Positions 22,512 to 34,040 of a DNA stretch of 64,000 nucleotides are shown one piece after another; the first letter of the stretch is position 1; every line of letters begins with the position of its first letter. Where the stretch lies: positions 248,001-312,000 of the forward strand of contig JAKOGH010000261.1 in assembly GCA_024811115.1 (NCBI GenBank), written 5' to 3'. Made by a program: the position numbers and the translations under genes. The DNA is from Terana coerulea. Its lineage: Eukaryota > Basidiomycota > Agaricomycetes > Polyporales > Phanerochaetaceae. The notes beneath the pieces are model-generated. The model searched no databases, had not been told where the DNA came from, and was given only the letters and a program-made list of their open reading frames with translations.

Positions 22512-25500
22512 ATGGATGCCAGCGGGGCACGGCAGGTTGTGCCATTCACTGCGTTCGACGGTGTTGCCCACAAAGGTAAGCCCCAGCGCCTAGCGTTGCC
22601 AGCACTCAAACAGAGCCACGATCATTTGAACCAGCACTTGGCCCGCACACGTCCCTTCCTACGTTGTATGGCCTTCAGTTATCGCCGCAGCTTCGATAAT
22701 CATTCTTGGAGTGCAAGCGGTATGGGTCTCAAAACCTGTGTTGAGTGTTCGCGGAAAGACTGCCGAGGATGAACAAATCAAGGGAGCCTTTTTCGAGAGG
22801 GTTGGTAGCCAAGCTATCTTCGTATACAAATTCCTTCGTCTGGCGGGCATATTGACTCTGGTTGCTTTGGAAATAACCACCGCCCTCAGTTCGAGGTGGG
22901 ATGGGTTCAATATTTCACAAGTCGTTACCCTTGTAAGCCCTCAGGCCTCAGGCCTCAGTCCTATTCTTGTGCGGTATTAATTACAAGTGTTTTAGGGCTA
23001 TGCCTCCATCCTAGCATTGATCAACCCATTATCGTCGGCTCGCAAGGGTTTAGTTGTCTCTCGACACCTCAGTCTCGTCACGTTTGCCGTATTTGCTCTC
23101 TACGCCTACCGCGACATCTGGCCGCTCATGACATTCACGTTGACGCCGTTGGACCTGCACGAGGGCCGAGTTTTATGGGCTAAAATCATGCTTGCTGCGC
23201 TCGTTGGTCTAGTCGAGCCCGCGCTCGAGCCATACCCTTATATCCCTTACGACTCAGCTGTGAGTCCTTGCACTACTCAGCAAATTCCTCTTTCTAACAC
23301 ATGCACCTCTAGCACCCAATGAATGTCATGAATCCTGAGCAAACAGCCTCCATATTCTCATTCTTGACATACATATGGATTGCGCCGACTATTTGGCAGG
23401 GTCGCCGTGTCAAGCATCTGTCGATCAGCGAGCTGCCGCCTCTATGCGACTATGATGCGTGCAACAACCTCGTTGAGCAAGCATATCCCGTTGGTTATCG
23501 CTTGCGCACTTGTTAATGCCATCTAACGAGATGTCGGTAGATCCTGGATAGGTTTTCTGGTGCGAAGAAGGGCAGCCTCTTCATCGGCCTGCTAAGGGTG
23601 TTCAGCGACTCCTACTTTCAACAGGCGGTTCTTTTGATTGTAGATGTACGTATTTTGTGCCACAGAAAGCGATCGCTGTACACACCAGTCAGTAGGCTTT
23701 CGCGAAATTGGCGACTCCCGTCGGGATCAATAGGTTGCTAAAGTGGGTGTTGACACGGCGCCATCTGCTTCTGGGTTTTTCTGGGTACTAAACACGCTAT
23801 GTAGCTACTTGGAAAGCGGAGGGGAAAATGCGTTGGCCAAGCCATGGGTGTGGATTTTATGGCTTGGACTAGGTCCACTGATTGACTCAACCTGCTTCCA
23901 ACTCTACGTCTTCCTTTCCGTAAGTTCATGCTCCTTCTATACTTGCACGCATTTATTTGAGCTGCTACAGGTTCGATCTCTTGTACGAGCCGAAGCGATT
24001 ATCACATCGCTGCTCTTTGACCATGCACTCCGCATACGGTTGAAGGCTGCGACGGCAGATAAAAATGCCACCGAGTCTGTTGCGGACACCCCCGCAGGAG
24101 GCAGCAACAATGGCTTGAGCAGTCCAGAAACGGCAGTGGAAGCCAACGAGGCAGACACTAACACGGAGCACTCACAGACGACGGCGAATACGTCGACCGC
24201 TACCACCGCTACAGCAGTAGCAAGCTCCACCGCATCCGCTTCGTCTGGAGGCAAGGAGGAGAAGGAGTCCCAGACCAAGGGGGAGAATCTCGTTGGGAAG
24301 ATTAATAATCTGGCTACAAGCGACTTGGATAATATCACGGGGGGTCGTGACTTTTTATTTGTCTGTGAGTGTCAAGCATCCGAGAAAGCGGTCTCGTCTG
24401 CTAATGTGCTTATGGTAGTCCTCTCTGGGCCCCTTATGTCCGCTCTTGGTGTGTGGTTCCTGTACGAAGTGCTTGGCTGGAGGTCTGTTCAAACGTTTCA
24501 TTTCTCCTCCTTTTTGTATTGCTGACTGTGACCACAGTTCATTCGTCGGTCTCGCCGTCATGATCGCTCTCATTCCACTTCCGGCAAAGGTCGCTTCCCT
24601 GATGAACCGAGTGCAAAAGGATAAGATGAATTCCACCGACAGTCGTGTGCAAAGCGTGACAGAAGTCATGACCGTCCTCCGCATGATCAAGCTATTTGGC
24701 TGGGAAGGTCGCGTGCAGGAGAACATCGCTAGCAAGCGCGATGAGGAGCTCAAGTTCATCTGGCAGCGCAAAGTCCTCGGACTGGTGAACACCTTGGTGA
24801 AGTAAGTGATCCGTAATCCGCACTAGTTTGTCTGCTGCAACGGTCATGACAGCGTCACGATACCTTTGGCGCATATGGTGGTCACATACGCGGTATATGT
24901 AAGTGTTGTGTAGCACGAGTAAATAAGTTGAGAGCTTACACTTCGCCCTTAGACTGTGGTGATGAAGAAGGAGCTGTCCGCCGCCATCGTGTTCTCATCT
25001 GCGACAGCATTCGGCATGATACGCGGGCAATTCATGAGGGTCACGCAAATGCTACCCAACTTGATCAACGGTCCTTTTTATATCTTTTCTAATAGCCCCT
25101 GGCTATACTTATTATTTCCTTCACAGCCAAAGTCTCTTTGGATCGTGTGGAGGACTTTCTGCGTAACGTACGTAAGCTCTTTTTCTCGTCTGCAAACACA
25201 TTCTGAACCTCAACATATACGTAGACTGAGCTCTTGGACGCATATACCGAAGTTTCCGCTGAAGAAGCCGTCGTCGATGCGTCCGCGCAACACGCGGGCG
25301 AGATTGGTTTCGGGCGCGCAGACTTTGCGTGGTCTAACGAGAATAATAATGGAACGCTCACACCCTCACAGCAGAGCTTTCGCCTGCGCTTAGACAACGA
25401 GATGACCTTCCAGAGAGGCGCGTTCAACCTAATCCTTGGCCCAACCGGCTCTGGCAAGACGTCTGTGCTCATGGCACTGCTTGGCGAAATGCACTACATC

Positions 25501-28500
25501 CCTCTCGGAGCGGACTCCTGGATGAACCTGGATAGAGAAGGCGGTGTTGCGTATGCAGCGCAAGAGAGCTGGGTTCAGAATGAGACGATCAGAGAGAACA
25601 TTTTATTTGCGGCGCCGTACGACGAGCAGCGATACAACAAAGGTAGGCATTACTTTGAGTACATGCCCGGTATTTCTGACCTTCATCGATGTGCCGCAGT
25701 GATCTATCAATGTGGTCTGACCCGTGATATCAGCTTGTTTGAGGCGGGGGATGCAACCGAAATTGGTGAGAAGGGTATTACCCTCAGGTATGCAATGAAA
25801 TGCAGAGCTTCTTTGGTACTGTTGCTCATGATGCATTTATACAGTGGCGGACAAAAAGCTCGGATTACACTTGCACGGGCAGTGTACTCATCTGCAAAAA
25901 CACTGTTATTGGATGATGTACTTGCGGCACTGGTGCGGGATACACTTAAAATGTCGAATTTTCATTGATGGGAATCCTGAAATTATGCAGGACGTCCACA
26001 CCGCACGTTGGATTGTCAATAAGTGCTTTAAGGGTGATCTTCTGCAAGGCCGTACGGTCCTTCTTGTCGTGCGTATCTCTTCTGTGTATTTGAACATCAG
26101 CTTATGACTTGTCATTGTTTAAGACGCACAACATTGCACTGGCAAGTCCAATTGCCGACTTCGTCATCTCCCTCGCAAATGGTCGTATTGTCAGCCAAGG
26201 TTCCGTAAGCGAGGCAATCCGCGAGAATGGAGCCTTGGCTGAGGAGCTCAAGCACGAAGAGGAAGCAATCGCACTGGACGAGGCTGAAGACGCTGCATCG
26301 CATGGTAAACGCGACTCTTCGGAGGCGGAGGCGAAGGCAGGCAAGCTGATCGTGGCCGAAGAAATTGCCGAAGGACATGTAGGCTGGGGTGCATGTGGGT
26401 CACGACAGGCTGTTTATCAACCGGGAGTTCCAGCTGACGTCCTATCTTGTAGTCAAACTCTTCTTGATAGCGATGGGCGGCAAGCGGCCTATCCTCTTCT
26501 GGACACAGTACCTCTCCGCTCTCACTATGTCTGATCTTGCCATTATCATCCAGACGTGGTGGATGGGTTACTGGGCGCGCCAATACGCACTCCGAGATGC
26601 CAGCGATGTCAAGGTTGCCTAGTACGTTCCCCGCAGCTGAAGGTCACGTTCTGTATCTGATTTACAGCTGCACAGCTATCTTGGGATTTATGGCGTCCTC
26701 GTAGTGCTTGAGCTCCTCATGCACATTTACTCCGCAGTCATGTACTTCTACGCGAGTATTCGTGCGTCGCGCTCCATTCACTCGAGGCTCATGCAGTCTT
26801 TGCTGCATAGTACTTTCAGGTGGGTCCAAAGAATCACGAGAGTATATCAGGTTGTGATTTTTTGCCCTTAGATGGTTGGATGTGACTCCTACTGCACGGG
26901 TTCTTGCCCGTTGCACCACGGACATTCAAGCCAGTGAGTTTGATTTATTCATAGCGTGTTACGCCGTGATAGTAATAAGTAACAGTTGATGGCTCTGTGC
27001 CAGGCTCGCTGAGCGCTGTCCGTGAGTATTGGTCGGCCAATCACATCGTGCACCAGAATCTTACATGCATTTATAGTCTCTATTTCTATCGGTCTTCTCA
27101 CGAAGCTTGGTGCTGTGGTCATCTTTGCCCCTACCTTCCTACTCCCCGCCATTTTCATCGCCGTTGTGGGAGGGTTCCTCGGCAACGTGTACCTGAAGGC
27201 GCAGCTGTCAGTGAAGCGTGAAATGTCCACGACCCACGCCCTGCTTTTGGGAGTATTCGGGAGCGCTATATTAGGGCTTAGTGAGTGAACGCGCCACACT
27301 GGCATCTCCCCGAACGGGGATGATCCTGCTGAGACATTGCGTTCGCAGCGTCCATCAGGGCCTACGGAGCACAGCAAACCTTCAAATTGGAGACTACGAG
27401 GCGGATCAACCTTTATGCCCAGGTATCCAGGACTTTCGATAACATGAACAGGTACATTGTCCAAAGTGAGACCTTGGGAACATATATCTGACAGGTGTTT
27501 AAGATGGGTCAGCATGCGCCTCGATGCTCTAGGCCAGGCCTTTATGGTAGCTTTGGCCTTCTACCTTGTATATGGAGGCGTCACGCAAAATGCGTCGATC
27601 ATTGGGTTTACACTGAACATGGCGGGTGAGTAACCACAGGATTGAGTGCGGATTGCTAGCTGACACTTCTGAAGCAACCTTCAGCCAGAGGATCTTGTGG
27701 TTTGTATATATGTATAACGATTTTGAAGGTAATCTTTATATGCCACGAAAACACAGCATACTCATTGTTTCATGTTTCAGTCACCGGCAACAGCTTGGAA
27801 CGTATTCAACAATATCTTGAAATTGATCAGGAGCCCGAACCGGAGAATACAGGCACACCTCCGGCGTACTGGCCATCCAGCGGTGACCTCCGCGTTGAGA
27901 ACCTTTCTGCGCGTTACTCTCTCGACGGCCCCAAGGTCCTGCAGGATGTGTATTTCCATGCCAAAGCTGGGGAACGCGTTGGCATTGGTGCGTGTTCCCG
28001 TTCCAGTGTTCTACGCACGCTCAAGCTGACATCGTGGTACAGTCGGTCGCACTGGATCTGGGAAGTCAACGCTCACATTGGCCCTGCTTCGCTGCATTTT
28101 TGTCGAGGGCACGGTTATCTACGATGGCATTACTACGAATGCATTGAATCTCGATTCTCTGCGGGCAAGCGTTGCGATCATCCCGCAAGTGGTCCGTGTC
28201 GTCGTTCTTTGCGTCATGCTCCTACTAAGTGTAATTCTGTAGCCCGAACTCTTGAGCGGCTCTCTCCGACACAATTTGGATCTATTCGGACAATACGACG
28301 ATTCCACGCTGAACGACGCGTTGCGCGCTGCTGGTCTTTTCTCCCTGCAGAAGCTGTCCGATGAGAATAGGCTCACCCTCGATACCGAAATCACTGGTGG
28401 GGGAGGCAACCTGTCCGTCGGTCAACGACAGATTGTTGCACTTGCGCGGGCTATCATACGTCAAAGTAAACTTCTCATTCTGGATGAGGCTACGTCCGCA

Positions 28501-28862
28501 ATCGGTGAGTCTGTCTGCTTTAGTGCTCTGTTATATTTAACCCTCAACATGCCCACAGACTATGAGACCGATGCTATCATCCAGTCTTCATTGCGCAACG
28601 AGTTGAAGAGTGATGTTACTGTCATCACTGTTGCACATCGTCTGCAGACCATCATGGATTACGACAAGATCGTAAGCTCCCCCGTCGCTTGGCCTAGTTC
28701 AATGCTAAGTGAAGTTGACAGTTGGTTCTGGATGCCGGCCGTCTTGTCGAGTACGACAGACCCAAAGTACTGCTGAAGAACGAGAAGAGTTTACTCCGTG
28801 CCCTGGTTGAGGAAAGCGCTGACAAGGAGGAGCTGTACGCTATGGCAGAAGCCCATGCGTAA
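22512..28862 (+). CDS. ABCC (MRP/Ybt1-like) full-length ABC transporter
   Basis: Thirty-one exons from ATG 22512 (ccATGG context) to TAA 28860-28862; all phases agree and the protein is 1,552 aa. Order: an N-terminal membrane segment ([17 protein letters not shown]), TMD1, NBD1 with Walker [10 protein letters not shown] (~residue 723), signature LSGGQKA (~820) and Walker [12 protein letters not shown]; a linker; TMD2; then NBD2 with Walker [10 protein letters not shown] (~1335), signature LSVGQRQ (~1437) and Walker [16 protein letters not shown]1 has Asp where the catalytic Glu normally follows Walker B, the usual ABCC asymmetry with one degenerate site. A low-complexity Thr/Ala/Ser insertion lies in TMD1 (24061-24290). 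Family members export glutathione conjugates, bile acids or drugs at the vacuole or plasma membrane; the substrate cannot be told. Exon 17 is preceded by a short intron at 25933-25990. Confidence 0.97.
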
Positions 28863-29219
28863 TATAGCCACACATCCACCCCTGGGGTCAGTCGATAGCG
28901 GAAGAAATGTGTTTGCGTTTGGAGAGAGCGGGATATAGATTTAGACAGTAACTGCGGAAAGGTTGCCGTAGGATACCCATGCGTAATGTACAAGCGGCTA
29001 AGTTCGCATAGAATGAGGCCCTCAGACCCTCGCACCCAAGTAGGATATGACCGCACTCGTTGAAGACCAAGTTGCCGCGCAATCGGCCTCATTCACGGTA
29101 AGCACTCAACACTACGCCATACGATAGGCTGCTATGCTAGACCACACATCGAAGAAAAATCCAGAGAGCACTACAAATAGATTACGTGCAACGATGTATA
29201 CGGTAACCAAGGTAGACTC
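28863..29219. other. Convergent intergenic region ABCC / VPS34
   Basis: It lies between two stop codons facing each other; it should hold both 3' UTRs. No coding frame is seen. Confidence 0.5.
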
Positions 29220-32200
29220 TTAACTTCTCCAGTACTGTGCCCAATCATGCATCCTATCCAACACCACCGTAAACGGCGAAATATCATTGAGCAACTTTTC
29301 AAAGTGCTCAATCGCCTGCTCCTCGGTCATCTCCAGGCAGAACTTCCCCAACACCTGCTCATGCACGTCACGATGCTTGATATGCGGGATGTTGGCGTCG
29401 ACCATGAGCGTCACCAAGTTGAGGATGAGGTTCGCGGATTTGCGCAGGATGGTGAAGGCGGTGAAGCAGAAGTTCTTGAAGCGAGCGTAGTGCACGGATT
29501 GGACGCCGCCCATGGCGTCAACCATCTCTTTGCAGACTTTTACTGGTGGTGCAAGAGGCTTAGGGTCTCGACCGAGGATGTAGCCGAAGTCGACTGTGCA
29601 TGAACCGTGATGAGCAGAGAAGCCATGTGATGGAATAATAGTAAAACTGACCGTGGAAGAAATGTCCGTCTGGAGCAAGAAGTAAATTGTCCAAGTGTCG
29701 ATCACCAACTCCGAGAAGATAGGTCATAACGCAATAGCCAGCTAGAAGTAGATACAATGAACAAACTGAAAATGCGTGGTCTACCCAAATTGACCTACCA
29801 CAGCTGCGCACAAAGGTGTCAATCACCCCGGGTTCGACGCCGTAGGTACCCACACTTCCCTCGTCTGGGTTATGCGCGCGCAGGTAGTTGAGTAATGTCC
29901 CATTTTCGCTGACGATTGTCGCAATAGTCTTGCTGGGAATAAACTGGGCCATGCCTTGCGACGGCCCTGTCGCGAGTACATCGTAAGGCGTAACCTTCAG
30001 GTCCAGATTTTCCTTCCTAAGCAACCTGTCCATAAGAGTGAAGATCTGGATGACGAGTTGATCCTGTCGCATGTCGTCTCCATCCTTGAAGATGACCGGA
30101 TATTCCATCCCGTCCGCCATCTGGAAGTACAGCAGCATCGGGTACATATTCGACTTAAAGACGGAGGACTTCTCAGGTATGATGCCGGTGACCTCGATCT
30201 TGGCATTGATGGGAAGGGGTAGAGGCGGCATCAAAGACATGCCATTCTTCGAGTCTGCGAGGAAGACGCGCAACTTCTCGATCTTCTTCGGACGGGGATC
30301 CTTGGAAGTGCGTAACTCTTTCGCCCGCTTTGCTAGACTGTGAATCAATTCGCCTTGCCGTCTCATCATCTCCCTGCGCTCGGCGCCGTTCTCGGCCTAC
30401 GTTTGGAGCGTCGTCAGCAGGATCAAAGGGCAATGATAAGGGGTGTACAAACCTCCAGTATCTTGTTCATGTACTTGTAGACGACTCTGCCATACATCTT
30501 TGCCATAATCCTATCTTCCAGGCCAACCTCGACCATGAGGTACCAGTGGAAGCGGTTGCCTAGCACAAGATTGTATACAGCACGACCGATGAGGAAGTCG
30601 GCCAAACCGCTATCATCATAGGACACAGCACTTGAGGTAGATCTCGCTGATCGCTGGTCCGCTGCAGCGCTTTCGAACTTGAGGGCTTGAACCAGTTGGA
30701 GCAAGTAAAGAAGTAATTCCTATCGTTATTATTTAGCTGACGCCCGGCAATTCGTTCAAGAACGCTCACATCGTCGTCCGCCTTACTGAGTTGCTTTACC
30801 GCGTACGCACGCACCCGCGAATCTACAATGCCTGGCCCCAAGAGTTCCAAAGCATCGTCAATGTCGATTTCGGTCCATTGCGGCAGCAGTTCCTCTACAG
30901 CTTGCTTGACTTCCGATGGGTCTCGCCAAGTGACCGACTTGAGGAATTTGGTTAACCCGCGCTTGTCTCTTGTTAGGTAGAACCGGAATTTCCAGATCAC
31001 GTCTTTCTCTTCAGAGGTTAGTGGCTGACTGGGGGCGTAGTTAAGGATTTCCTGGCAACGACGTGAGCCAGAGCTACCTGCACCATACACACACTCACAT
31101 TCAGTTCGTCTCTGATCTTGGCATTTGGTTTCAGCTCCCGGTCATAAGGACTGCTTCGATGGCTGCGGACGAGTCTTCTGTGTTTGTCTTCCACCGGATT
31201 CTCCTTCGCAATGTCTGGATCTACAATGGCCCACAAGTTTGAATCCGACGCTAATGTAGACGGTGCAGCAGCAGCCACGGGTGGGATGGGGGACAAGGCA
31301 GAGGACGTGGAAGGTACGCTGGATGAATCCTGTAAGGGGCCATCAGTGCCTGAACTTCGCATACACGGCTGCGCACACACAGTTTCGGAGAAGATCACGG
31401 GAAAGTCGAAGCGGGGAAGGTCGATATAGAGAAACAAGTTCTCAGACTTCTCGGTCTCTGCCTGAGAGGACCGACAAGGTCAGTTAGACCACAACGACCT
31501 CAACACCTGGCTATATGCGCACCGCATGAATTTCTCCCATCTTTCGGAACGCCATGGTATCCAACCAGTCGGACTTTGGAAGATCTCCGCGTTCATATTT
31601 CTTGACCAGCTGGTCGTCATCCAGAGTCAACATGTTGCAGCAAGCAAAGGAAACGAGGCAGCGGACCTTCTCGAGCCTGCCCATTTCGTCTCTGGTTCCG
31701 GTCTTGCTTGGGGTGGTTGTCTCATTTGATCCGTCTGCTTCAAGGCCCGGCCACAAGTAGAGACGATGTTTGCCCCTTCGTAGACTCCTGCAACCTCAAT
31801 ATGTGAAGTAAGGGCCAAGCCAGGGTGCGCACATGTCTCAAGACGTACCATTTCTTTCCGAAAAGGCGGAATGTGGATCCACCGACTGGAGCTGCTGCGC
31901 GGGGACCTGCAATGTCCCACACCGTGAAAGTGATCTGCGAGTTCAGGGGAAGGTCGCAGTAACGTATTGGGAAGGTGATCCATTCATTCCATCTGGGAGC
32001 GTGCCGTGTACGTGAGTTGGCTCTTCTCAGGCTTGAATGCGCGGAAGGACATACGTGTAATCCTTTGTGAAAGCCTTGAACGACGTTCGAAACGGGATCG
32101 TGAGTGGCTTGTTATCTGAGACGAGTTGGCATGTAACGTAGAGGTCTGACAGTGCACTTCAATACCGTTTAGTCCGTATAATACAGGTATTGTATATGAC

Positions 32201-32418
32201 TTACGGCAACTGCTGCACCCCGTGAAACCTCAACTCAGGCTTCTCCAGCAGCTCGGTGAATGGATGCGCCTTCCGCAATCCTTCAAGTTGTGATCTGCAT
32301 TCGTCAGACACGGGGCCCAGCGAACAGTAGCTATGATGGCATACATTCGAAATGTTACGGGGAGTTTCAAGTCGCTCAGTTTCGCGAATGTAAAGTCATC
32401 CCGAGTATCCTTGTCCAT
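29220..32418 (-). CDS. VPS34: Class III phosphatidylinositol 3-kinase VPS34
   Basis: Twelve exons: 32345-32418, 32205-32294, 32055-32156, 31849-31992, 31667-31787, 31523-31609, 31099-31461, 30770-31051, 30453-30719, 29799-30396, 29652-29741 and 29220-29593; 863 aa, all phases consistent. The N-terminal C2 domain contains FHGVQQLPALSDLYVTCQLV and ITFPIRYCDLPLNSQITFTV. The PIK helical domain follows (KFRFYLTRDKRGLTKFLKSV, EIDIDDALELLGP). In the kinase domain are DGDDMRQDQLVIQIF, the catalytic loop GVGDRHLDNLLL (~residue 720) and the activation start VDFGYILGRDPKPLAPPVKV. The protein ends in the amphipathic helix RMHDWAQYWRS. Vps34 makes PtdIns3P on endosomes and autophagosomes with Vps15 and Beclin/Atg6. 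A Ser/Pro/Ala-rich insertion lies around 31250-31330. Length matches yeast Vps34 (875 aa). Confidence 0.98.
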
Positions 32419-32754
32419 GCTGGTCGTAGGCCAAGGTACTAATTGGGCGCTTGCACCACAAGTCGACTCTCCGCGTCATCCAATTCAGTCACGCGCAGAC
32501 GGCGTTCCTCCAACCACACGGTGCACAGCGTGGATTTGTACAAGGGCTTAGTTTCAATACACGCCGTATACATCAACCTTTGTGGTCTTTAGATAGTAAT
32601 AATCCCATGTAGCGTAGAAGACAGGAAGATGACAGAATGAGATAAGTAGTCCTCGACCTAAGCATAGCATGCAGTCTCCACGCATATACGACATACACAA
32701 CGTCGAAGCCAAGTGGTAAAGAGATACAGAGGGATGAGAAGTAGCTGAGCCCCT
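32419..32754 (-). promoter_or_regulatory. Short upstream region of VPS34 with a possible uORF
   Basis: Only 336 bp separate the PHO88 stop from the VPS34 start on the same strand. An ATG at 32573 opens a 44-codon frame ending at TAG 32439, 20 bases before the VPS34 ATG, and it would be translated first if the leader extends that far. Confidence 0.3.
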
Positions 32755-33673
32755 TCACTCATCCTTCTTGGCTATCCTCTTCTCTGCCTCCTCAATGGCA
32801 GCCTTATCGGTCTGAGGCTCGGCAGCCGCTACGCAAGCTATGTATTAGCTTCTCGCACTATACGACATCCAAGGTCGAGTCTTACCTCCCATTAGGCCAC
32901 CTCCGCTCTTGAATGGACGCTTCAAGTCACCTTCAGCGGGCTTGCCCTGGAGATAGATACTGACAAGCTTGGCGTCGTAAAGGTTCTTCAGACCCATAAG
33001 CGATTGAATGAACAGGGGCTGAGTGTAGCTGAGAGTCATGCCCCGTCAGTCGTAGACCCTCAAACGAAAAGTCGAGTACGTACTTGAGGTAGCCGTGCAA
33101 GAAACCCATCATGGCGATACCGATCAATACACCGCGCACAAGCTGCGCAACTTGCTGGAGATCATAGTCTTTGTGGGTTGTTGTAACGAGTTTCCCGGGT
33201 TCTTTCGTCTAAGAGAACCACGGCGATTTGTAAGGGGGTTGTTTTAACAGGGCGCAGACGCGTCATACCATAGGGCTAGCCGCTTCGACTACACGATACT
33301 TGTCAGAATGCTTGATACAGAACAGCGATATCTGTACACACCATATTTAAGGACGGTCTGATCGTTTTTCTGCTTAATCTAGGGTAATACGCGTTCAGAA
33401 GGTTGTGACTTGAACAAATTTCTTCGTATTTACACACCTTCGCCGAGATGAAGTAGTAGATGCCAAGAACGACTGCCTGCACAGTGACATAGGCAATGCG
33501 AACGTAGGTGAGAACCTGGGGGTCGTCGAAGGGGATTTTGCGTGCCACTACGCGTATGCAATGCAGAAGGGCGCGGTAAACATCACTGCGCTGGCAAGTC
33601 GTGTAGGGCGTCTGGTCTACTTACGCTGCATGGCACCGATGGAGATGACGAGGTTCGAAGTTGCTGCGTTCAT
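32755..33673 (-). CDS. PHO88: PHO88/SND3, ER membrane protein of the SND targeting pathway
   Basis: Seven exons: 33625-33673, 33438-33547, 33342-33378, 33269-33288, 33084-33208, 32886-33028 and 32755-32828; 185 aa, all phases consistent (yeast Pho88 is 188 aa). The start MNAATSNLVISIGAMQ and following ARKIPFDDPQVLTYVRIAYV, ISAKIKQKNDQTVLKYVE, LIGIAMMGFLHGYLK and QPLFIQSLMGLKNLYDAKLV are typical of the family. The C-terminus is charged (EEAEKRIAKKDE). Two or three membrane helices are visible. Pho88 was found through phosphate uptake and later shown to act as Snd3 in SRP-independent targeting to the ER; the phosphate effect is likely indirect. One exon (33269-33288) is only 20 bp. Confidence 0.97.
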
Positions 33674-34040
33674 TTTTGCTGTGAGAGACAGTCAAGAGGG
33701 ACTGTATGGCCTAGACGAGGGAGGGAGGTGGAAGAGGAGGATTCGGTCTGCCGAGCTGCCTTGCGGAGAAACAGGAGTTGGGCGCTTCCGGGATACGTGT
33801 CTCCTCCGAAGCCCACGCGAGCATGTTCGGCGCTTCCCGCACACTGAAGCCGAAATCGGCAGGCATTGTGGAACATACAGGCACCCAGCGAATTCGAATA
33901 GATATTCCTTACAACAGACGGTGGAGACAAATTTCTCAAAATGAAATCATTAACAGGGTCCCAATACGTTCTGTATAATAGTATAACAAAATAATCTATG
34001 GCCTATTCGTCCCAGCGCTCTCCCGAGACCTTGATACTTG
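33674..34040. other. Intergenic, PHO88 upstream / oxalate decarboxylase downstream
   Basis: A 367-bp tandem intergenic region holding the 3' UTR of the oxalate decarboxylase gene and the PHO88 promoter. No coding signal is seen. There is a purine-rich stretch GAGGGAGGGAGGTGGAAGAGGAGGA at about 33718-33742. Confidence 0.45.
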
